Source: Pyropia yezoensis (taxonomy: Eukaryota; Rhodophyta; Bangiophyceae; Bangiales; Bangiaceae). Taken from it: DNA of 64,000 bases. The DNA is taken from NCBI GenBank assembly GCA_009829735.1, contig CM020618.1, positions 29,984,894 through 30,048,893 of the forward strand, read 5' to 3'. Of this stretch, positions 21,995-32,453 are shown in pieces. The position numbers and the translations under genes were made by a program. The first letter of the stretch is position 1, and each line of letters starts with the position of its first letter. The notes beneath the pieces were generated by a model. It did not search any database. It was not told the DNA's origin and saw only the letters and a program-made list of their open reading frames with translations.

Positions 21995-22476
21995 TGTGGC
22001 ATAACAGCCCCCCCACCGGGCCCGGAATCGCCCCTGATCGGGCGGTTCGGGGGAGGGGGCGCGCCGGCGGGCGCCGCCTCCCCCGGGATCAACCCGACCC
22101 GCGGTGGGCGGTCGGGGAGATTCGGTCGAGTACTCCCTGTGACTGTCGGTCGGATTTATCCGCCGATTGTGGCAAGCCCTTTCGGGGGGTACTTATCACT
22201 TTTTGCATGCTATTTTCGTCTTGGAGGGATTTTCATTGCTTCTTTGGAAAGGCTGGCCCTTTTCGGGTCGGCCTGGCCGATCGAGGGTGGCGACCGGCCG
22301 GCGGCGCCTTAACGGCGCGCGCCGGCGGTCTCGTTGCGCGCCCCCTTGGCCGGCAGGTCTAAAGGTACCCTTCTTTGTCCCGTTTACTCGCCGTGTGCCG
22401 GCGCTGCGGTTATGAGTTTGTGCGCTTTTCCTCCCCCTGGGTACGGTACCCCCTGTGGGACGCCCGTCTTGCCACA
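21995..22476 (+). repeat. E3 3' LTR (482 bp) with upstream polypurine tract
   Basis: It begins TGTGGCATAACAG and ends GTCTTGCCACA, the same 7-bp inverted termini as the E2 LTR but with unrelated interior, and has nearly the same length. GAGGTGGGGGATA (21,982-21,994) just upstream fits a polypurine tract. Its second half is less GC-rich and contains TTTTTGCATGCTATTTTCG. The right flank is GGCAG (22,477-22,481). No second LTR is available in the window to confirm it, so the call rests on ends, length and position. Confidence 0.65.
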
Positions 22477-22569
22477 GGCAGCCCCGCCCGCACAATCACA
22501 ATCAGATTCGCACGACCCGCACCCGTGTTGCCCGCCTGGTCTCCCGGTGCCGTACCCGATGCGCGATCG

Positions 22570-23685
22570 CTACACATACCTGTCGCGACGCTCCGCGGTG
22601 ACCATATTGTGAAGGATGGCTATGGCCTTGGCGATGCACACTAGGTAAGACACGGACATAGACCGCGCGGGGTACAGAGCCACATGGAACCTGGCGGTCA
22701 GTACGGCGTAAAGGCGCTCTACGTCCTTTCGGAGCGCCTCTTGAAGACGGTTAAAAGTCCGCTCTTGGTCATTGGCGGGCAGCGCATGAGGGGAGACAAG
22801 CAATGCATAGCGAGGATAAATGCCGTCCACAAGATAGTACGGCATGCGAAAGAGAGTGCCACCAACAAAAAAGGACAAACCAGGTGGGGGCCACACTCCC
22901 TGAGTGACCTTCCTCATAAGTGGGCTGTGCGCTAGCACGTTCAAGTCGTTGTTGCTGCCGGGTGCGCCCGCGTAGATATGCCATATCCACATATCCTCGT
23001 CGCACACCGTCTCAAGGACGATGGTCCGCTTCCCGGAACGGTCCTGGTACATGCCGGCATGCGCGGTTGGACAGTTCCTCCACTCCCAGTGGGAGCAGTC
23101 TAGGCTGCCAATGCACCCTGGAAAGCCCCTCTCCGCGTTGCGTCTCATAATCCGCTGCAGGTCGTCGTTGGTCGGGGCGCGCAGGTACTCAGACTGGTAC
23201 TTGCGCAAAATGAACGCCACCAGCCGCTTCACGGCAATCGAAACCGTCGACTTGCTCAGACGGACGTACTCGTCCGTGCGGTCCGGGCTCTCCCCGTATG
23301 CCAGCACGCGGAACGCCCCTACCAGCTTCTGAAGAGGGTGGGATTGCAGCAGCCCGGTGGCATTGGGTCGCTGCTCCCACCACGGCTTGTGCTTGATGTC
23401 GTTATAGATGCGCGAAAAAACGACGCGCGGGACGCGAAAGCGCCGCACAAAATCGACATTGTCGTACACGGGCTCCTGCCCGTCCACTCCAAAGTAGTCC
23501 CGCATGATGGCGTTCATGCCCGATGAAGAGTCGCGGGCCTTGTTTGGCCGTCGGCCAGGCAGCGAGCCCCGCCGCCGGCGGGTAATCCGCGACATCAATC
23601 GCCGTCGTTGTATGAGGCGGAGCAGGGTAAGGCGGTGATGGTATGCAAGGGCAATGGTCATGTCGTCATCGTCGTCTGAGGTCAT
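22570..23685 (-). CDS. PIF/Harbinger-type transposase (DDE_Tnp_4)
   Basis: This is a single-exon protein of 371 residues. The N-terminus is acidic then basic (DDDDD, later RRRRG). The catalytic domain shows GSLDCSHWEW (D196), APGSNNDLNVL, YLVDGIYPRY (D287) and DVERLYAVL (E323), the D-D-E layout of the PIF/Harbinger nuclease, which cuts and pastes the element. The middle part (about 70-170) has the helical region including VRLSKSTVSIAVKRLV, a probable HTH that reads the terminal repeats. The length is near the family's usual 350-450 residues and no break is seen. I found neither the Myb-like partner gene that Harbinger elements normally carry nor terminal inverted repeats around it, so it may be a remnant, a stranded gene or domesticated. 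It starts right beside the outer end of E3. Confidence 0.85.
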   Translation of the reverse strand: MTSDDDDDMTIALAYHHRLTLLRLIQRRRLMSRITRRRRGSLPGRRPNKARDSSSGMNAIMRDYFGVDGQEPVYDNVDFVRRFRVPRVVFSRIYNDIKHKPWWEQRPNATGLLQSHPLQKLVGAFRVLAYGESPDRTDEYVRLSKSTVSIAVKRLVAFILRKYQSEYLRAPTNDDLQRIMRRNAERGFPGCIGSLDCSHWEWRNCPTAHAGMYQDRSGKRTIVLETVCDEDMWIWHIYAGAPGSNNDLNVLAHSPLMRKVTQGVWPPPGLSFFVGGTLFRMPYYLVDGIYPRYALLVSPHALPANDQERTFNRLQEALRKDVERLYAVLTARFHVALYPARSMSVSYLVCIAKAIAILHNMVTAERRDRYV

Positions 23686-24749
23686 CGTTCATACCTGGGA
23701 TGACTGCGGGGGTATTAAAAAAAATCACAAAAAAAACAGGACACCAACCAATGCGAAGCGAAGAAAAAAAAAAAAACACGGCGTCAGCACCCACAGACGT
23801 CTCCAACCTCACATGCTCCCAAGAGAACACGCGCAAACCAAACAGGAACGGGGGCGGGCGAGCGCGTACAGGCTGAAGCCGCGCTGACGGTGACGGACGT
23901 CGGGAGCAAGACGGTGTGGGCGACGTCGTCGTGCCCCAACTCACCGCAGCAGCAGAGCGCCCACATCGTTAGGTGCCACCTGGTGGCTTACAGCGAAAAA
24001 GCTCCTCCCAAGGCACCCACTGAATCCTCCCCCGCAGAACAGCACCGAGAGCGCACTCGCCCCGCCCACACAGGCCCGCCCGGGGGGAGGGCGCATCCCC
24101 AGGATGCAGCCTGCCACTGTTTCGTGGCCACGCGCTGGCCGCAGGGCCCCCGAAGTAGGGCTGTGGGAAGGGGGATGGTCGGTGGGGCATGACGCACCCT
24201 CGAGCCAGAACCTGCTTGGGTGTCAAGCGGGGGGAGGGTGGCCGCAGGTCCCCCCTGTGTCGCCCGCGAGGAGGGAGACCAGGCCCAACAGAAAACTTCG
24301 CTGGACCCTGCCTCGTCAGGCGGGGCGATGACCACAGGGGGCAAAAATGGCTCAGAGAGGGAGCGGTGGGGTGTGCGCGACGCGGCCACAGAGCCTTTCC
24401 GGGGACCTGTCATTTGCGTCACTCGAGGAACGACCTTGCGACCACCATGCGAGGCGGGGCGTCGTCCGGACCGTACGTATCGGAAAATCCGGACGACAGC
24501 CATGTCCATGGCCACTCACAAAGGGCCTACGTAGCTGGTGTCGCGACGCCCAGCGAGGACAGACAAGGAGGCATCGGCGTGCCTGATTTTAACCGGACGG
24601 CCTGCACCATCCAGCAGGTTTGCCATGGCTTTCTCATCTCGTGCGTCCCTTCGATTGTCTTCGCCATGCGACTCCATATTTATAATATATCTATATGTCA
24701 TTCAAACCCACACTCGCCAGCGTAGACAACAAAAAAAAAATGCTCTGTG

Positions 24750-25070
24750 ATCCCACGTGGCAGTTTTCTGGCAGTCCCTGATAGGGGGCTACATGACTAA
24801 CGGGATAGCTCCGCGACCAACCGAGTGACTATCGAGGCCTCCGTTGGACACGCCGTTGGTCACGTGACTAACGGGAAGCACACGTGGCGCTGACGACTTG
24901 AAATATCTGTACCCAACTACATTGGCCACATACGGCTGTTTTAGAGTTTCGTTGGTCATCCGACATTGCTACGAGACAGCAAACGGTCCATCTGAGACTA
25001 ACGGGACCCGCTCAGAAGCCACGTGGCACGAATATCGGCGAATATCGCGCGTTAGTCACATTGCTGGACG
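24750..25070. promoter_or_regulatory. cluster of G-box and ACTAACGGGA motifs
   Basis: GACTAACGGGA occurs at about 24,795, 24,865 and 24,995. CACGTG cores occur near 24,755, 24,861, 24,883 and 25,021. One composite, GTTGGTCACGTGACTAAC, is nearly its own reverse complement. In plants and algae CACGTG is bound by bHLH and bZIP factors. Whether this is a promoter or the edge of an old transposon is not decidable from sequence, and no gene start is seen close by. Confidence 0.35.
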
Positions 25071-25579
25071 TACCCTTAGCCTTCGCCGCCGTTGGCTACC
25101 CTCCGCGTTTCCGCCTTGACCTTCGCCGCCGCCGTTGCCGCCGCCTGCTGGCGGCCCGCCACCCCTGCCGTCAAGGCCACCGGTTGTCGGCCTCTATCCG
25201 TCGCTATTTCTTTCACAACTAACTCCAATACATGTGTTGTACTCAGTTCATAGAAAATACTGAACTGAAGGTCAGCACGAGAAACTCGGTTGGAAATGCA
25301 TAAAAATGTCCCAAATATTTGGTGATTTGCGATGGGCAGTCGTTTATCAAAGGTCGCGCCCCCCCCCGAAATCAAATCTTCTCTCAATCGTCCGACGACA
25401 GAAAGAGGAGGCCTGGGAGCATGCCACCGGCACCCGGCCTGGGCACTGGGGTAATGGATGCGTCAATACATGGGACGGTATGAAGAATGATTTAGCTCTT
25501 CGGGGACGGGCAGTGCGCGCTCTCACACCTCCTCAGCGACCAATCTGATTGGCTCATGTGCCTTCGTTCTTTGGCACCT

Positions 25580-25612
25580 GCCTTCGTTCTTTGGCGGCCA
25601 AAGAACGAAGGC
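25580..25612. other. perfect hairpin with 16-nt arms and 1-nt loop
   Basis: GCCTTCGTTCTTTGGC (25,580-25,595) is followed after one base by its exact reverse complement (25,597-25,612). A further direct copy, CCTTCGTTCTTTGGC, lies at 25,561-25,575. The arrangement suggests a recent local duplication-inversion or a small foldback element end. Confidence 0.6.
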
Positions 25613-27026
25613 TGTGGATTCCCTGGTTGCTTTATCCGTCTGACACCAGTTTTTCACAAGTGACACCAGTTTTTCACAACTTCCGCTTACATAGAAAACC
25701 CACAGTGTTCACATACGAGAACCCCTTCCGAACGGCCGCAGAAGTCGGCGGCAGCCGCAAGGCAACTCGGACTATGGCGATGTTCTGAAGAATGACGAGA
25801 CCTGAGAAAAGCTCACAGCAGGTCACAGCAGAAGTCCCGCAATTGTCAGCGCTGTAAATTTCACGCGCGCGTTTTTATTGGCTACTCAGATGATGTTGCC
25901 ACAGACGGCTGCAACGAATCGGTCTGAGGTGCAAAGAGAGGCGGATCGACGCACAAAGTGAAGGACGTCTGACAAGGCGCTGGCCACGTGGGCCAGAAAC
26001 CCGGATCTGCACCCTCCGTCCAGTTCGTTCGGATCTGTTGTGAACTGCCCAGACCTGCTGTGACATGCTCACAGCAAAAACCCAGAACAATGGAGGCGAT
26101 CACGCTTCTCTGATTGGTCCCTGAGCTCGGACCGGGATCCTCTTCTGCTCCGGGCAGCTGCCCGGATTGCTGTGAAGGGCTCACAGCAGCCACAGCAGCA
26201 GTATTGCAATGATGAAGTCCTTCCCACGTGGGCACAGCAGCACAGCACAGATCGAGTGACGTCGCAAAGGTGCCCTCCGCCCTTCTTTCCACTTCATCTC
26301 CCCTGCTTGGTCTCTGCCTTCCCGCACTGACGTCTTCCTTGCGACCGCCCCCCGCATGTGCACAGAGCAGATGAGAAAGGACAGGCCGGGTCTGTCGCCA
26401 GGCTACCGCTAACCGCCCCCTCTCCGGGAACTTATGTCGCCAGCCCAGCGCGGGCTGGACGCCTCTCCACGCTCGCGGGATGGAGAGACAACCCCCACTT
26501 GGCACGATCGCTGCCGGCTGCCCTGGCTGCGATTAATGGTCCAACGGGCCGTAGGAAAGAGGACAGCTTGTCGCCAGAGGTGCAACCAGTTCTGGAGCTC
26601 TAAAACATGACAAAACGCCTCTCTTGATGTCTCCACGGACTGCTACTGATACGGCTGCTGTTGCTGCGAGGGTTCTAAGCAAATAAACACCAGTCTGGCC
26701 CCAGCCCCCTGTGCGACAGGCGGTGGAGCCCTTACGGCTCTGTTTTGCTCTTTCACGGCAGCCCTGCACAGGCCCGCAACCGTGAGGGCCGAACCCTACA
26801 GTTCTGAATCCTACGTGCCGCACCGCGAGGCTGGTACCGGTGGGAGCTCCCCGCCCTTTCCCCAGGTCCCTGCCCGGCGTGCCGGGCAGGATCGCGAGTG
26901 AGGGACACCCAGTACCTCGCGGTACACAGCGCTCGGGCAGTCCCGTCCCGCCTTTGCCTCCGCTCGTGTCCCGGGAGGCGGCCGGCGGGATACGAGGCCA
27001 ACCAAGGGGGGCGCCGCGAAGCGTTT

Positions 27027-29240
27027 TGGCGCTGCGACTGACGCAGCACTGCCGTTCAGGGGCACTCGGCCGCCGCCCCCCCCCGCCCCGGTACTTTCGT
27101 GTTTTTGGAGCCTTTTGAGTGCTTTTTTGAAGTGTCTCAGGTGAAAGCACAACGAAGGCTCTGATCTTTTCAAAGCGCGATGCGCGTCAGCCCTCATTGT
27201 CAAAAAGAACGATCAGCGTCCCCAACGCTTTTCCCAACGCTGGTCTTGGGCACTCACAGAGAGCCAGGTCCCAGATTTTCCAAAGCGACCTGACTTGGAG
27301 CAGAACGCCGGCGCCAAACGTTCGCCGGCCCTGGAAAAGTGGAGCACACTTTTCATGCCGCGGGGCGTAGTCTGCTACGTACCGACTGAGCTCGCCCGAC
27401 AGCGTGCGGGCCTAAAAAAGCACGGGAGAAAAGGGTGTACGCCCCACGCAATGAGGCCTTGGCTGCGCTACGTTGCAGGATGTTCCCCCTGGTTTTTTTG
27501 CGTCACCAAAACCCCCTCGCTCTCCAGCTCCCTGCTCCCGGTCACCGCCCGTACCCCCCCACCGCCGTCGGCATCCCGTCGCCTGCGGCCACTGCCACCC
27601 CACCGTCGTACGCGCCATCGTTGCCGCGCGCTTCCATCGCCCCGCCCCATCCTCCGCCGCGGCACCCGCCCCCGTCCCCGCGACTCTCGGCGGCAAGAAA
27701 GCGGCAGCAGCAGCAAGGTCGGCGACGCGGCGGCGACACGGCGGCGGTGCTGTTGTGGGGGATGGCGGGGCTGTGTGGGGGGGGAGCTGCAGGAGAGGCT
27801 GCGAGGGGGGGGGGCTGTGGCGGGTGGTGGTGGGGGGGCTGCTGGCGGTGCGCGGTGGTGCGGTGGTCCTCTTCCCGCCTGGGAGCTGGTGCTCGTGGTG
27901 GTGGGGGGGGGCCGCCGCTTTTTTTTTTTGCCGCCGCCGCCACCCCCGCCGCCGCCGCAGCGACCACCACGCCGGTGGCGCGGTGGGGCGTGGCTGCCGG
28001 CCGTGGCGGTTGCGGGGGAGGGACAACCCCCGCGGTGGGGGCGGCAAGGCAGCGGCAGCAGAATCAAGATCGTCGTCGCGTCGGCGTCACGGCAGCGGTG
28101 CTGTTGTGGGGGGGGGCGGGGGTGTGGGGGGGGGTAATTGGGGGGATGCTGTGGGGGGGTGTGCTGTGCGGGGTGCCGGTGGGGGGGCCATTGGAGGTGT
28201 GCGACGGTGTGATGGTCCTCTTTCTGGCTGGGTGCCGGCGCTCGTGGTTGTTGGGGGGGGCGATGGCAGCTTTTTTTTGCCACGGCCGCCCCCGCCGCCG
28301 CCGCCATCCCCACCGCCACGCCGGTCGCGCGGTGGGGCGTGGCTGCCGGCCGCGGAGGTCGTGGGGGGGTGACGACCCCCGCGGCGGCCGCGGCACGGAG
28401 GCGGCAACGGCGGCAAGGCCGGCGTCGCCCAGTTACCCGTATCCGCCCACGCCAAGCCCATGGCGTCTGCCTGCCGCGTCGCCAGACGTCGCGTGCTACC
28501 TGCCAGTGTGTCTCCTGTGGTGCGCTTGACTGTCCTCCTGTCTCATAGCTGGTGTGAGCGCCGCGGCTGCCGACGTTTTTTGATTCTTTGTGTTTCCTTT
28601 CTTGATTCTTTGCATCAGCCCGTCGTTTTTCATGACCCCTCACTTTTCTACGTGCATTGTTTTGTGCTCTTTTCCTTGGCATTGTTTTTCTCTGTCCCAT
28701 TGTTGAACATTGAAGGGCCTGTGAAGAACTTTCCAATGCCCGCGCCTGCCCCTGCGCCGCCCCCGTTCCCGCGCCTCTCGGCGGCAAGAAAGCGGCAGCG
28801 GCAGCAAGGTCGGCGACGCGGCGGCGACACGGCGGCGGTGCTGTTGTGGGGGGTGGCGGGGCTGTTGGGGGGGGGTGCTGCGGGAGAGGCTCCGGGGGGG
28901 GGGTGCTGTGGGGGGGGCTGGTGGTTGGGCTCCTGGCGGTGCGCGGCGGTGCGGTGGTCCTCTTCCCGCTGGGAGCTGGTGCTCGTGGTGGTGGGGGGGG
29001 GGCGCGGCCTCTTTTTGCTGCCGCCGCCGCCGCCACCCCCGCCGCCGCCGCAGCGACCACCACGCCGGTGGCGCGGTGGGGCTTGGCTGCCGGCCGTGGC
29101 GGTTGCGGGAGAGAGACGACCCCCGCGGTGGGGGCGGCAAGGCAGCGGCAGCAGAATCAAGATCGTCGTCGCGTCGGCGTCACGGTGGCAGTGCTGTTGT
29201 GGGGGGGGGCGCGGTTGTAGGAGGGGGTAATCGGGGGGAT
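27027..29240 (+). repeat. left inverted arm of the DNA transposon
   Basis: It matches, inverted, 41,240-43,388. The outer part (27,027-27,640) is near-normal sequence, including GTGAAAGCACAACGAAGGC. The inner part is made of G-rich units whose top strand has many runs of G8 or longer and CCGCCGCCG stretches. Long open frames inside (for example from 27,295) occur in both arms and are Pro/Gly/Arg-rich; I consider them shadows. Confidence 0.7.
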
Positions 29241-29830
29241 GCTGTGCGGGGGTGTGCTGTGCGGAGTGCCGGTGGGGGGGCCATTGGAGGTGTGCGACGG
29301 TGTGATGGTCCTCTTTCTGGCTGGGTGCCGGCGCTCGTGGTTGTTGGGGGGGGCGATGGCAGCTTTTTTTTGCCGCGGCCGCCACCGCCGCCGCCGCCAT
29401 CCCCACCGCCACGCCGGTCGCGCGGTGGGGCGTGGCTGCCGGCCGCGGAGGTCGTGGGGGGGTGACGACCCCCGCGGCGGCCGCGGCACGGAGGCGGCAG
29501 CGGCGGCAAGGCCGGCGTCGCCCAGTTACCCGTATCCGCCCACGCCAAGCCCATGGCGTCTGCCTGCCGCGTCGCCAGACGTCGCGTGCTACCTGCCAGT
29601 GTGTCTCCTGTGGTGCGCTTGACTGTCCTCCTGTCTCATAGCTGGTGTGAGCGCCGCGGCTGCCGACGTTTTTTGATTCTTTGTGTTTCCTTTCTTGATT
29701 CTTTGCATCAGCCCGTCGTTTTTCATGACCCCTCACTTTTCTACGTGCATTGTTTTGTGCTCTTTTCCTTGGCATTGTTTTTCTCTGTCCCATTGTTGAA
29801 CATTGAAGGGCCTGTGAAGAAATTTCCAAT
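27640..29830 (+). repeat. two tandem ~1.1-kb units
   Basis: Unit one (about 27,640-28,735) and unit two (about 28,736-29,830) are very similar along their length with an offset of about 1,095 bp. Each ends in an AT-richer block containing CATTGTTGAACATTGAAGGG and TTTCCAATGCCCGCG. Unit two has a few substitutions and small indels. Further partial units occur near the right end of the element. Confidence 0.75.
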
Positions 29831-30809
29831 GCCCGCGTCCGCTGCTGCGCTCCACCCGCGTCGACCTCGCATGCTCATCGACACTTGCTTGTTGCGCCGA
29901 CGCGGTCAACCACCCGGCGCAGTTGCAGGAAAGGAAAGAGCGCGTCGCCCAGCTGCACCGCACGCACGCGGGGGGAGCTTGTGCCGCACGTCACAGAGGA
30001 CCTTCCCCCTGATTGCCGATTGGCCAACTTTTGACGGAGGCGACGGAGCACGACCTGCATCGCCACTCTGCGATGGTCGGTACAGGGATCCAAACCATCC
30101 AGTGGCGGCAGCGCCGCTTTTGAGTGGCGTGAGAACGCGGCGGGTCGGCAGCAGAAGCGGTACTGGATGGGAACTCGCCTCGTGACTTGTGAGTGTGTGT
30201 ATCGGGGGACGGTTGTTTACTTGCTTTCGGTTGCACTGGTATAGGCGATTCATGGCGGGCGGGGTGTGACGGGTTCGATACTCCGCAGACGTAGCATTGG
30301 AGCTTAGTGTACCTGCAGGCCTGCATGCATGCCTTCGCGCTCCGTACCGTTGACGATCGGTATCCAGCTTTTATCGGCAGCTTGTGCTGGGGCGACCCAC
30401 ATTGGCAATCGTGCTGCGCGCCGTGCTGTACTCTGAAGCGCGCATGGGCACGGCCGCTTGTATATGCTGGAGGGAAGTGGAGAGCGCGAGAGACTGCCTC
30501 TAGAATTGTCTCGGACAGACTGCTGCATGACTAAGCGGTTGTGCGAAGGTGGGGTTCACCAGACAAGTGAGGGCAATAAGTGAACAGAGTAGGGCGCGGT
30601 GATGTGGCAGGGAAACGCACGGGGGAGAGGCCGGCGAGGTGTTGGCGAGCGGGGCAATGCGCAAGCGAGCGCGCGCGGACATAGGACGGTCCGAGGGCCA
30701 TCGTGATGTGACGAAAGCGGCTGCAAAAGTTTGGAGGTGGCGAAATATCTGACATGAAAGGCAAAATGCCATAACCCGCGAGGGGAAATCCATGAAAAGC
30801 ACAAGACCC

Positions 30810-32453
30810 TCAAGAGCGCCCAGAGCGGCAACGACGGAAGAACGACTCGAGGGCCTTCCTTTGACCAAAGGACCACTGGTCGGCGCTCGTCATGGCGGGG
30901 CGAAAAAGATCGACCAGCTCGTGGACGGTAGTACCCTCCCCCACAACGACCATCCCAGACAGCCGTTCATTGATCATTACCTTCTTGACCAGGTCCAAGT
31001 ACGCCACGTCTGTCTTCGGCTGGTAGTCCTCCTCGAATACGGTGAACACACCAGCCCCATCCATGTCCACAACCCGCCCATACCTCGACACAGGCAAGTC
31101 GGGCGCAGCACCTGCGGCTGCGGCACCATCCTCAACAATCCCAAGTGTATCAACAACACCATTGGCCCCCAGCCGCCCACCGTCACGGCTGCTCGGCCCG
31201 CGCAGCTGCATCGGCGAGGACCCCAGAACCATCGCACGCGTGGCTGATCGAGAGGCCGCCTGGGCAGATAAGCAGCGCTGGATCTGCCGCAGGGGGTCTT
31301 CCCCGGCGACCAGTGCACCGCGTCCACCCTCTGCATCGGCGTCTGGAGGGGGGGCAGGCAGGCCTCCAGACTGGTCGGCGGCCGCCAGTAGCTTTGCTGC
31401 AACGGGAGACTTCCCAGCAACGCGTCGCTGGTAAGCGGCGCGCAGGACCGCCATGTTGTCCTTGTGCGTCGTCGACGAGCTCTTTCCGCTTCTGCTGGCA
31501 ATCTCCGCCAGGTTGTCCAGGTCAACAGACATGCATTCAACCTCTGAAAGCGCCTTTCGACGGGACGGCACGGCGGCAGCAGGCCCACCGCCCCTCCCCC
31601 CCTCCTCAACAGAGCTGCTGCTGCTGGTCCCCCCCGCCTCGTGCGCAGTGTGGAGGCGTGCCTTCGTGGCTGCGAGCTTGCGCGCAGCGGCAGCATGCGC
31701 AGCGTAACGCGTCTGGCTCGCCACGCGCGCCAGCTGGATGTACTCGGCGGTCAAGCTGGGCGCGTTGCACACCATGACTGCCGGCGTCAAACGAAAAGCT
31801 CGCTTCCGCCGTACGACGTTGCGGTCTTTCACCACAGCCTGGAGGGCACGTGAATGACTCGCGTGAATAAAAAAAAAACAGGATGGGTTGTTGAAAGCTC
31901 ACAAAACGTCGAGACGAAAGTCAGACTACGTGCCAACGAAAAAGGGAGTGGAAAGTACCATTGACACGCTCTGCATACGGCACCATGATGGGACGTGTGC
32001 CACATGGGGAGTTCGCCTCGTCCCCCCCCCCCCCCCCCCCCCCCTGGCTGATCCTGCCACCGCCCCCGCCGCAGCGTGCTCCCCCGCACCACGTTTGAGG
32101 TACTGTACCACCAGCTCCCTTCTCTTCTGGAACCTCTCGCTCGTGCACGCCACTGCTTGCGCCAGGCGATAACGTACCGTCTCATAAATTGCCCCATAAC
32201 GGATGGTCATCGGCTCGTGACCATCTTGAAGACAGAGGGCGCAGCGCAACTGCTTCTTGGACGAGTCGCTGCGTGGGCACGACTTAGAGTCACAGCCCGC
32301 AGGGCCCAAGAGAAGCGCATCTCCCGGCTGCAGGTTGCAGCGACACTCCACAGTCGCCATGTCGCAGTTGCGAGCGTCATGCTTGGGCGTTCCCTCCGCC
32401 GCCTGAAAACCGCAAAACCCGCACGTGGGATGGCCGCGCCGGCGTGCGGCCAT
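30810..32453 (-). CDS. zinc-knuckle protein of unknown role, probably two exons
   Basis: The first part, from an ATG at 32,453 (MAARRRGHPTCGFCGF) to about 32,060, encodes a CCHC-like finger (C-x2-C-x10-H-x4-C), a second Cys-rich patch (CRC, CDSKSC, CALC) and a helical stretch. The second part (about 31,841-30,810) is an open frame of about 341 codons, Ala/Ser-rich in the middle, ending in a better conserved-looking region (SRYGRVVDMDGAGVF, DVAYLDLVKKVMI). A T-rich tract followed by CCCTCCAG at about 31,842 would make a good splice acceptor, so one intron of roughly 200 bp is likely, but the donor is not certain. It is divergent from the transposase gene and inside the same inverted arms, so it is probably an accessory protein of the transposon. 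No known family is recognised. Confidence 0.5.

Larger units (their letters stand above)
13639..22476 (+). mobile_element. E3: Ty3/gypsy LTR retrotransposon lacking its 5' LTR in the window
   Basis: The parts are gag (about 13,675-14,718), pol (14,613-19,253), a long GC-rich non-coding 3' region (19,254-21,981), a polypurine tract (21,982-21,994) and a 482-bp 3' LTR (21,995-22,476). E2 interrupts it just upstream of gag, so the 5' LTR, if kept, lies left of the window. Pol has about two breaks. Codon use is strongly G/C-ending (C or G in most third positions), unlike E1. It is probably the oldest of the three elements because it hosts the others. Confidence 0.8.
23686..27026. other. gene-poor stretch between the Harbinger gene and the large DNA transposon
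   Basis: No protein gene is supported. Visible items are A-rich runs near 23,718-23,776 and 24,731, a motif cluster at 24,750-25,070, a hairpin at 25,580-25,612, a doubled 20-mer at 25,642-25,680, and several CACAGCAG/CTGCTGTG motifs at 25,800-26,240. The rest looks like ordinary intergenic DNA of lower GC than its neighbours. Confidence 0.5.

Noticed and set aside
19379-22573. A 3.2-kb LTR for E3 bounded by TGTAGC and GCTACA
   Set aside because: No adjacent polypurine tract; the 482-bp interval 21,995-22,476 has matching 7-bp ends, a polypurine tract and a length like the E2 LTR.
23988-24515. Minus-strand 175-codon frame as the Myb-like partner of the Harbinger transposase
   Set aside because: No tryptophan-spaced Myb/SANT helices; composition is Pro/Ser/Gly-rich.
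27295-29829. Long Pro/Gly/Arg-rich frames in the transposon arms, and their mirror images at 41,888-43,120
   Set aside because: They run through G/C homopolymer units in all frames, and unit-to-unit indels are not in multiples of three.
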